From assembly GCA_028276125.1 (NCBI GenBank), contig JAPYWY010000129.1:1-5297 (forward strand): DNA of 5,297 nucleotides. Direction: 5' to 3'. Position 1 is the first letter of the stretch. The number at the start of each line of letters is the position of its first letter. The position numbers and the translations under genes were made by a program. This stretch comes from Pseudothermotoga sp. (GTDB lineage: Bacteria > Thermotogota > Thermotogae > Thermotogales > DSM-5069). Under the pieces are notes generated by a model. It saw only the letters and a program-made list of their open reading frames with translations, searched no databases and had not been told where the DNA came from. Below are positions 1 through 4,274 of the stretch, one piece after another.

Positions 1-584
1 TTTACGCCGTTCAGTCGGGCGATGAAAAGATCATAACAGAAATAGAACAGATGGACGACTACTTCGACGAACTCGATGTGACGATTCAGTCGACAGCATT
101 CGATGTGATCGCCAAGTATCAACCGCTCGCGGAAGATTTGAGGTTCGTCGTCGCGATGATAGGTCTCTCGATTGATTTGGAAAGAATTGCGGACGAATGT
201 GTCAACATAGCGCAGTTGAGCAGACATGTCCAGAGGAGTCTGGAGACTTTCTCGAGTTGGGAGACCCTCAATCAAATGATCAGAATCATCAGCGTCATGC
301 TCCAGCAAACGGTCGATGCTGTGAAGCACAAAGATCTTGACCTTGCGATCAAGGTGTGGAAGAGGGACGATGACGTGGATAAGCTTCACAACCAAGGCCA
401 CGAGGCTCTCATCGAATTGGCCTGCCACGAAACCAATCCAAGAATGATGAGGGTTTATCTGGAAGAAGCCTTCTTGATAAGGCATCTGGAACGCATCGCA
501 GACCATTTGACGAACATTTGCGAAAAGCTTTACTTCATGGAGACTGGAGAGCACCTGAAGAAGATAATGAGGCCCAACCACTGA
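1..584 (+). CDS. phoU: PhoU-family phosphate signalling protein (5' end outside window)
   Basis: The reading frame is open from the first full codon at base 3 to TGA at 582-584, giving 193 visible residues. The ATG at 51 is internal, because the residues before it (AVQSGDEKIITEIEQ) already read as PhoU. The protein is all-helical and shows the two tandem PhoU repeats. Each ends in the family's metal-binding helix: LERIADECVNIAQ in the first and LERIADHLTNICEKLYF followed by METGE in the second. PhoU proteins are usually about 220-235 residues, so roughly 30-40 N-terminal residues are missing. In known systems PhoU is a cytoplasmic peripheral protein that links the PstSCAB transporter to the PhoR/PhoB sensor pair and dampens phosphate uptake. 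Its neighbours upstream, probably pst genes, are not visible. The downstream sulfur operon is separated by about 150 bases and looks functionally unrelated. Confidence 0.93.
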   Translation, partial: YAVQSGDEKIITEIEQMDDYFDELDVTIQSTAFDVIAKYQPLAEDLRFVVAMIGLSIDLERIADECVNIAQLSRHVQRSLETFSSWETLNQMIRIISVMLQQTVDAVKHKDLDLAIKVWKRDDDVDKLHNQGHEALIELACHETNPRMMRVYLEEAFLIRHLERIADHLTNICEKLYFMETGEHLKKIMRPNH

Positions 585-599
585 GCAAAATTCGCTCAG
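581..599 (+). repeat. Inverted repeat overlapping the phoU stop codon
   Basis: CTGAGC (581-586) and GCTCAG (594-599) form a perfect 6-bp stem with a 7-base AT-rich loop. The left arm contains the phoU TGA stop. No run of T follows, so this is not a canonical intrinsic terminator. It could be a weak 3'-end stabilising hairpin, or chance. Confidence 0.35.
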
Positions 600-672
600 A
601 CGGCTCGTAAGTTCTTAACTCACCGCTTGCAGGCTTTACCAAGTCGTAACTCCCACTTAAGCCAGCCTCAAA

Positions 673-695
673 CAACCGAATTTAGCATTTAGTTG
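673..695. promoter_or_regulatory. Imperfect palindrome, candidate operator of the sulfur operon
   Basis: The site is centred on base 684. The outer arms CAAC (673-676) and GTTG (692-695) pair perfectly, and so do the inner arms AAT (679-681) and ATT (687-689). In all, 7 of 11 symmetric positions match over 23 bp. Size and AT-rich core suit a dimeric winged-helix repressor of the ArsR type, such as the one encoded at 3035-3616. It overlaps the candidate -35 element. The link to that regulator is inference, and such a dyad can occur by chance. Confidence 0.27.
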
Positions 696-709
696 GTGAT
701 TGATACTTT
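681..709 (+). promoter_or_regulatory. Weak candidate promoter for the sulfur operon
   Basis: TTTAGC (681-686) and TACTTT (704-709) are separated by 17 bases, and TGA directly before the second hexamer supplies an extended -10 TGn element. Each hexamer matches the consensus at only 3 of 6 positions, so support comes mainly from spacing and from its place just before the first gene. The transcript would begin near 715, giving a leader of about 20 bases that carries the GGAGGTG site at 721-727. Confidence 0.28.
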
Positions 710-733
710 TTTCACAAGCGGGAGGTGGATCGA

Positions 734-976
734 ATGGCAAAGTACCAGGTGAACAAGTCCATCGATGTTCGTGGAGAAGTTTGTCCGATACCGGATGTTG
801 AGACAAAGCGTGCTCTCAAGGACATGAAGCCTGGAGAGATCCTCGAGGTATGGATCGATTATCCTCTCTCCAAGGAAAGGATTCCAGAGACGGTGAAGAA
901 GCTCGGGCACGAAGTTCTCGAGATCGAGGAAGTCGGCAAGAGCGAATGGAAGATATACATCAAAGTGAAGGGCTGA
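734..976 (+). CDS. TusA/SirA-family sulfur carrier (YeeD/TsuB-like)
   Basis: This 80-residue protein has the TusA fold. The family signature DVRGEVCPIPDVETKRAL occupies residues 11-28, with the persulfide-carrying cysteine at C17 in CPxP, followed by MKPGEILEV and DYPLSKERI (42-50). I chose ATG 734 because GGAGGTG at 721-727 lies six bases before it; GTG 725 is in frame but overlaps that site. From memory it closely matches T. maritima TM0983. TusA proteins accept sulfur on the CPxP cysteine and pass it on. Next to a YeeE-type transporter the better role model is YeeD/TsuB, the cytoplasmic partner needed for thiosulfate uptake, rather than tRNA thiolation. It is first in the operon, 15 bases before the transporter gene. 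A YedF-like role in selenium metabolism is an alternative, but no selenium genes are visible. Confidence 0.9.
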   Translation: MAKYQVNKSIDVRGEVCPIPDVETKRALKDMKPGEILEVWIDYPLSKERIPETVKKLGHEVLEIEEVGKSEWKIYIKVKG

Positions 977-991
977 GAGGAGGTAGAGATC

Positions 992-1962
992 GTGATCTGG
1001 ACTGGACTCTTGATAGGTATCATTTTCGGTGTGATCCTTCAGAGAGGTAGAATCTGTTTCAATTCAGCCTTCAGGGATGTTCTGATCTTCAAAGACAATT
1101 ACCTCATGAAACTTGCCGCCCTGGCGATAGCACTTCAATCGATCACGTTGTTGCTCTTCGCTCAGTTGGGTGTTATAAAGCTTGCACCAATGCCCCTGAA
1201 CTGGGTTGCGAACATCGTGGGTGGTTACGTCTTCGGACTGGGAATGGTCCTTGCAGGTGGCTGCGCCTCAGGTGTCACTTACAGGATCGGCGAGGGCATG
1301 ACCACATCTTGGTTGGCAGGATTGATCTTCGGTCTGACCGCGCAGGCTGCGAGCAGTGGCTCGGAAAGTTCAACGTGACAGTGAAACCCAACAGTTCCGT
1401 GTATGCCTCCAAGGTTGGGCCCACCTTGGCCACGATCTTTAACGTGAATCCTTGGATCGTCACACTCATTGTCGCCGCACTCTTGATTTGGTACGCCTTC
1501 GGAACGAAGACATCCCAGCGCGAGACAAAATTGAACTGGATATGGGCCGCGATATTGATCGCGATTCTTCAGCCCATAGCTTGGTGGGCGAGTGCCGCCG
1601 CTGGTAGAAACTATGGCTTGGGCATCACAGGTGGTTGGACCAACATACTGTCCGTCTACACCGCCAACAAACAGCTGAACTGGATCGGTGCCGAGGTGTT
1701 AGGTATCATCATAGGAGCCATGATTTCCGCAATCGCCGCCAAGGAGTTCAAGCTCCGCATGCCGAAGGACCCGAAGACCTACCTGCAAGTGATGGTGGGC
1801 GGAGCGCTCATGGGATTCGGTGCGGCAACGGCGGGTGGCTGCAACATAGGTCATTTCCTGACTGGTGTTCCCACGCTCGCGATCTCGTCCATCGTGAGTT
1901 CGATCTTCTTCATTCTCGGGAACTGGACGATGGCTTGGCTTTTGTTCGGTAGGGAGAGATGA
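992..1962 (+). pseudogene. YeeE/YedE-family thiosulfate transporter, apparent one-base frameshift
   Basis: This is an integral membrane protein in two pieces. Frame A starts at GTG 992, seven bases after GAGGAGGT (977-984), and stops at 1378 after 128 residues. Frame B, shifted by -1, continues the same family to TGA 1960-1962. Joined, they give about 323 residues, near normal for YeeE. Conserved cysteine motifs survive: RGRICFNSAFRD (C22) and LAGGCASG (C91) in the first half, and AGGCNIGH (codon at 1840-1842) in the second. As I recall, the crystallised Spirochaeta thermophila YeeE relays thiosulfate past conserved C22, C91 and C293. Hydrophobic segments lie around residues 3-16, 40-58, 72-89 and 106-118, and several more occur in frame B. 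The shift lies roughly at 1340-1368. A lost A in the AAA run at 1365-1367 is one simple explanation. Either the gene is recently broken or the sequence has an error; the good conservation of frame B favours error or very recent loss. Confidence 0.85.
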
Positions 1963-1965
1963 GCG

Positions 1966-2322
1966 ATGAAGATAACGATTCAGGTGATGGTACCTCCCTA
2001 CACGTACGAAGATTTGGACACGGCACTCAAGATAGCAGAAGCGGCTGTGGAAAAAGGGCACGAAGTGAATCTGTTCCTGTTCGCAGACTCAGTGTTGTGC
2101 ATCAACAAGAACATCAAGCCATTGCGGATAGATAGAAACATCCCCAACAAGATCAAAGAGATGATCTCGGCGGGTAAGATCAAAGTCGACATCTGCGGTA
2201 TATGCATGGATTACAGGGGTATCACTACAGACATGATCGTGGACGGCGCCAAACCCAGCGGATTACCTGAGCTCGCACAATTGCTCGCGACCAGCGATCG
2301 TTTCATAAACCTCATGGCTTGA
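1966..2322 (+). CDS. DsrE-family sulfur relay protein (DsrE/TusD-like)
   Basis: This 118-residue cytoplasmic protein has the alternating strand and helix pattern of the DsrE fold: MKITIQVMV strand, a helix TALKIAEAAVEKGHEV, strand NLFLFADSV, then KVDICGICMDYRGI. The cysteines are C45, C77 and C80. C77/C80 sit at the place where DsrE and TusD carry their persulfide cysteine (Cys78 in the studied proteins, from memory), but here they form a CxxC pair. The segment ending SGLPELAQLLATSDRFINLM is typical of the family's C-terminus. ATG 1966 follows the transporter stop by three bases and uses GGGAG at 1952-1956, inside the end of that gene, which suggests translational coupling. Its likely role is to take or pass sulfane sulfur together with the two following proteins. 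The partner and direction of sulfur flow are inferred. Confidence 0.85.
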   Translation: MKITIQVMVPPYTYEDLDTALKIAEAAVEKGHEVNLFLFADSVLCINKNIKPLRIDRNIPNKIKEMISAGKIKVDICGICMDYRGITTDMIVDGAKPSGLPELAQLLATSDRFINLMA

Positions 2323-2333
2323 GGTGATGGACG

Positions 2334-2687
2334 ATGAAAAAGCTCTTGTTCGTTGCGTACCAATCTCCTGTGGGTAGTATATGGGTGAACGAGGCTTTCA
2401 GAACCGCTTTCGGTATGTACGGTGAAGATTTGGAGCCCGCCGTGCTCTTGCTGGACGAGGCGTGCGTCGCAGTTTCCAAGAACACGAAACCGGAACTGCT
2501 TGGTCTACTTCCGCTTTCTATCTGCCACAGGTACATAAAGAATTACGGCACACCTGTTTATGTTGTGAAAGAAGATCTCGAGAAGTTCAGGGTGAAAGAG
2601 ATCGATGAAAACTTTGGAGCAAATGTTGTCAACAAAGATCAACTTTCCGAGCTCTTGCAGCAGTTCGATCACGTCATCTTCATGTGA
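2334..2687 (+). CDS. DsrE/DsrF-like family protein (DsrF/TusC-like)
   Basis: The 117-residue protein begins KKLLFVAYQSPVGSIWVNEAF, the strand-turn-helix typical of DsrF/TusC proteins (the SPxGSxW element). It continues with a hydrophobic strand PAVLLLDEACVAV and ends DQLSELLQQFDHVIFM, a usual DsrF-like C-terminus. Cysteines are C44 and C64; neither lies in a motif I can assign as catalytic. In the characterised TusBCD and DsrEFH complexes the C/F subunit is mainly structural within a hexamer, while the D/E subunit carries sulfur, and I infer the same here. ATG 2334 is preceded by GAGGTGA (2321-2327) that overlaps the stop of the gene before. The gap is 11 bases, so the genes are surely co-transcribed. 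By order it corresponds to the middle subunit. Confidence 0.83.
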   Translation: MKKLLFVAYQSPVGSIWVNEAFRTAFGMYGEDLEPAVLLLDEACVAVSKNTKPELLGLLPLSICHRYIKNYGTPVYVVKEDLEKFRVKEIDENFGANVVNKDQLSELLQQFDHVIFM

Positions 2688-2694
2688 GAGGTGA
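2688..2694 (+). promoter_or_regulatory. Ribosome binding site that sets the DsrH-like start
   Basis: GAGGTGA lies five bases before GTG 2700. The upstream in-frame starts GTG 2691 and ATG 2694 lie on this site and so cannot be served by it. The same arrangement is seen before the gene at 2334. Confidence 0.7.
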
Positions 2695-2699
2695 TGAAC

Positions 2700-2969
2700 G
2701 TGGCTTTGATCATTGTCAAGTATGGTCCAAACAATCCTGCGGAGCGTATAAAACTTGAGAGCGCCACAGAGAACGATGACGTCATACTTCTGCAAAATGG
2801 TGTATACTGGATTTTGCAGAACGTGAAAGAACACACGAAGGCAAACGTGTACGCGCTGAAGGATGACTTTCTGGCTCGCGGCTACGATGAGTCAAATTCG
2901 AACGTTCCACTGATAAGCTATGCACAATTAATCGAGCTTATCGAGAAACATCCCAAATCGATCGGTTGA
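2700..2969 (+). CDS. DsrH/TusB-family protein without cysteine (TM0979-like)
   Basis: This protein of 89 residues starts MALIIVKYG and contains DDVILLQNGVYWIL and KDDFLARGY, followed by PLISYAQLIELIE. From memory this is a clear match to T. maritima TM0979, an 87-residue DsrH-like protein of solved structure that begins MALVLVKYG. That match and the GAGGTGA site at 2688-2694 both support GTG 2700. The fold is the small Rossmann-like DsrE/TusB type. DsrH and TusB are the third subunit of the DsrEFH/TusBCD hexamers. The sequence has no cysteine at all, although DsrH of sulfur oxidisers has a conserved one, so it cannot carry a persulfide and is probably structural or regulatory. It closes the operon: 12 bases separate it from the previous gene, and the terminator starts 20 bases after its stop. 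Confidence 0.87.
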   Translation: MALIIVKYGPNNPAERIKLESATENDDVILLQNGVYWILQNVKEHTKANVYALKDDFLARGYDESNSNVPLISYAQLIELIEKHPKSIG

Positions 2970-2989
2970 GGTCTCACGCAGTGATGAGC

Positions 2990-3016
2990 GCGCGGGCCAA
3001 GAGCCCGCGCTTTTTT
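2990..3016 (+). terminator. Strong intrinsic terminator of the sulfur operon
   Basis: GCGCGGGC (2990-2997) and GCCCGCGC (3003-3010) form a perfect 8-bp GC stem with a 5-base CAAGA loop, followed directly by six T (3011-3016). It ends the operon but lies only 18 bases before the TTG start of the regulator gene, so it may also sit in the leader of that gene. Confidence 0.93.
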
Positions 3017-3034
3017 GGAATGGAGTGATCAAAT

Positions 3035-3616
3035 TTGGGCAACAACGAGCTGGTGGGGTTCTTCAAGTTGCTCGCCAACCAGAGACGACTCGAAATACTA
3101 ATGCTCTTGACCGAAGGGTGTATGACGGCGAACGAGGTCGCGAAGAGTTTGAAAATGGATATATCAACGGCTTTCAGGTACCTTGATCAAATGGCTCGCA
3201 AGGGTCTTTTGAGGGTGATCCATAGTAAGGACGGTGACAGATTCGACCTTGCCTCGGAACACATCATGCACATTCTCGAAGAAGCGTCGGTGTGGCTGAA
3301 AGAATCAGGAAAATTCGAAGGAAATGCAGTTTTTCATTACATTCTTGACGCGAAGGAACTACCAAGACCAGACTTCGTCTTGGACATGCGCGGCGAGATG
3401 TGCCCGATACCTGATCTTCAAACGAAAAAACAACTGACGCAGATGCAACCGGGCCAGAAACTCATGGTGGTTCTGGACTATCCAATATCGAAGGAACGAA
3501 TATTGAACTACTGCAGGAAATATGGATACAGAGTGTGGATCACAGAGAAAGGTACCGAGTACGTGCTCTGTATACAAAAGCCTCCCGAAGAAGGGAGCAA
3601 CGAAAGACCGTCATGA
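3035..3616 (+). CDS. ArsR-type HTH regulator fused to a TusA domain
   Basis: The 193-residue protein has two parts. Residues 5-75 form a winged helix of the ArsR/HTH_20 type: FFKLLANQRRLEILMLLTEG, then TANEVAKSLKMDISTAFRYL as the helix-turn-helix, and GLLRVIHSKDGDRFDL as the wing. A helical linker (75-110) leads to a TusA domain (114-183) with LDMRGEMCPIPDLQTKKQL, catalytic-type cysteine C123, and DYPISKERI. The TusA part resembles the separate protein at 734-976. TTG 3035 is chosen because GGAGTGAT (3022-3029) precedes it by five bases, and the only nearby upstream in-frame ATG (3020) is closed at once by TGA. It is probably a DNA-binding sensor whose CPIP cysteine takes up sulfane sulfur or a persulfide and changes DNA binding, with the sulfur operon as the likely target. 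The domains are seen; the sensing role is inferred. Other cysteines are C29, C160 and C179. Confidence 0.87.
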   Translation: MGNNELVGFFKLLANQRRLEILMLLTEGCMTANEVAKSLKMDISTAFRYLDQMARKGLLRVIHSKDGDRFDLASEHIMHILEEASVWLKESGKFEGNAVFHYILDAKELPRPDFVLDMRGEMCPIPDLQTKKQLTQMQPGQKLMVVLDYPISKERILNYCRKYGYRVWITEKGTEYVLCIQKPPEEGSNERPS

Positions 3617-3632
3617 ACGTGCCGCGGTCACT

Positions 3633-4088
3633 TCACTTCGATTTGAGAAAACTCAATATCTCACCAAGATCAGGAAGCTGTCTGATGGGATATACCTTGA
3701 ACCAGACGATCTTTCCTTCTTCGTCTATTAGTATGTTCGCTCTTTCGGAAAAGCCATCCCTGTCTCGGAAGATGCCGAACGCCTTGGCAACTTCTCCGTG
3801 AGGCCAAAAGTCTGAAATTATGCGCAACTTTTTCAATCCCAACGATTCTGCCCAAGCTTTTTTACTTGGAACAGGATCGACGCTGATGCCAATCGGTAGG
3901 ACGTTCAGACTCTGAAATTCTTCGTACGCGAGTTCCAAAGATTTCATCTGATCCGCACAAACGGATGTCCAAGCGAGAGGGTGGAACGACAACAACACCT
4001 TCTTACTTCTCAATTTCGAGAGCCGAATCTCATTGCCATCTTGATCTTTGAGGGCAAATTCGGGAGCCATTGAACCAATCGCCAACAT
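3633..4088 (-). CDS. Peroxiredoxin, 1-Cys AhpE/BCP-like
   Basis: This 151-residue thioredoxin-fold protein begins MLAIGSMAPEFALKDQDGN. The peroxidatic motif PLAWTSVCADQM fits PxxxTxxC with C44. It is the only cysteine in the protein, so there is no internal resolving cysteine and an outside thiol must reduce the enzyme. A conserved arginine lies in GFSERANILIDEEGKIV. The family reduces hydrogen peroxide and organic hydroperoxides in the cytoplasm. The start at 4088 is preferred over ATG 4103 because GGAGGTGAG lies just before it and the upstream ATG would place that site inside the coding region. The residue before PLAW is H where most relatives have Y (FHP for FYP). The gene converges on the regulator with a gap of 16 bases and has its own promoter region. 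AhpE versus BCP subfamily cannot be fixed by eye. Confidence 0.9.
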   Translation of the reverse strand: MLAIGSMAPEFALKDQDGNEIRLSKLRSKKVLLSFHPLAWTSVCADQMKSLELAYEEFQSLNVLPIGISVDPVPSKKAWAESLGLKKLRIISDFWPHGEVAKAFGIFRDRDGFSERANILIDEEGKIVWFKVYPIRQLPDLGEILSFLKSK

Positions 4089-4092
4089 GATG

Positions 4093-4101
4093 CTCACCTC
4101 C
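4093..4101 (-). promoter_or_regulatory. Ribosome binding site that sets the peroxiredoxin start
   Basis: On the minus strand GGAGGTGAG lies four bases before ATG 4088. A longer frame from ATG 4103 would translate this site as Glu-Val-Ser, which argues against the longer start. Confidence 0.75.
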
Positions 4102-4110
4102 ATCTAAGTT

Positions 4111-4139
4111 ATTTTACCACATATTTGTGATGAAATGAA
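4111..4139 (-). promoter_or_regulatory. Candidate peroxiredoxin promoter
   Basis: On the minus strand TAAAAT (4116-4111) matches 5 of 6 bases of a -10 box. The hexamer 17 bases upstream, TTCATT (4139-4134), is a poor -35. Transcription would begin near 4104, giving a leader of about 16 bases that just contains the ribosome binding site. Confidence 0.4.
4118..4129. repeat. Small dyad inside the peroxiredoxin promoter
   Basis: CACA (4118-4121) and TGTG (4126-4129) are inverted around a 4-base AT centre. The dyad lies in the spacer between the candidate -10 and -35 of the peroxiredoxin gene, a place where a repressor would block polymerase. It does not match the PerR box I know. Confidence 0.3.
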
Positions 4140-4145
4140 ATTAGA

Positions 4146-4159
4146 AACTTATCCAAGTT
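4146..4159. repeat. Small inverted repeat upstream of the peroxiredoxin promoter
   Basis: AACTT (4146-4150) and AAGTT (4155-4159) are inverted around ATCC. It lies just upstream of the peroxiredoxin -35 region in the divergent gap. It may be a regulator site, or chance, since the arms are only five bases. Confidence 0.22.
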
Positions 4160-4221
4160 GCGCGACTGAAGCATTATTACTGTTGGCACTCAAAACGTCA
4201 ATGTAGTGACCCCAGGTTCGG

Positions 4222-4230
4222 TGTTACAAT
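4222..4230 (+). promoter_or_regulatory. Extended -10 promoter element of the MATE gene
   Basis: TGT directly followed by TACAAT (4225-4230) gives an extended -10 box with 5 of 6 matches. No good -35 stands 16-18 bases upstream (TGTAGT at 4202-4207 is poor), which an extended -10 can compensate. The start point would be near 4237, about 38 bases before the GTG start. Confidence 0.5.
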
Positions 4231-4241
4231 AGTTCTGTTCA

Positions 4242-4262
4242 CGAACGAGTGTGCGCCGTTCG
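4242..4262 (+). promoter_or_regulatory. Leader hairpin abutting the MATE ribosome binding site
   Basis: CGAACG (4242-4247) and CGTTCG (4257-4262) form a perfect 6-bp stem with a 9-base loop. The right arm shares its last base with the GGAGGTG site (4262-4268). In the predicted leader it could limit ribosome access, or as DNA it could be a 21-bp operator just downstream of the promoter. Confidence 0.4.
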
Positions 4263-4274
4263 GAGGTGTTCTGG

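Larger units (their letters stand above)
585..733. other. Gene-free gap between phoU and the sulfur operon
   Basis: No open frame here has a ribosome binding site or a recognisable product. A bulged stem can be drawn: GGCTT (632-636) plus AAGT (641-644) pair with ACTTAAGCC (655-663), leaving TACC as a 4-base bulge and a 10-base loop. An alternative pairing of AGGCT (631-635) with AGCCT (664-668) would exclude it. A hexamer direct repeat ATTTAG occurs at 680-685 and 687-692. I recognise no known riboswitch class. The segment probably holds the promoter and control region of the operon that starts at 734. Confidence 0.5.

Noticed and set aside
725..733. GTG 725 as the start of the TusA-like gene
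   Set aside because: This codon lies within the GGAGGTG ribosome site that serves ATG 734, and the homologous protein begins MAKYQV.
1355..1378. Programmed -1 ribosomal frameshift joining the two YeeE frames
   Set aside because: No heptamer of the X XXY YYZ type lies in the right phase; the codons here read GGC TCG GAA AGT. A plain indel is simpler.
1699..2061. Minus-strand open frame across the transporter/DsrE-like junction
   Set aside because: It is rich in His and Arg, as expected for an antisense shadow of membrane-protein codons, and has no supporting site.
3606..3629. GACCG/CGGTC hairpin between the convergent genes as a bidirectional terminator
   Set aside because: The stem is only five bases, the loop is 14 bases and there is no T-run beyond TTT on the minus strand.
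3522..3801. Plus-strand open frames overlapping the regulator end and the peroxiredoxin
   Set aside because: They are out of frame with the TusA domain and antisense to a clear peroxiredoxin, with no family signature.
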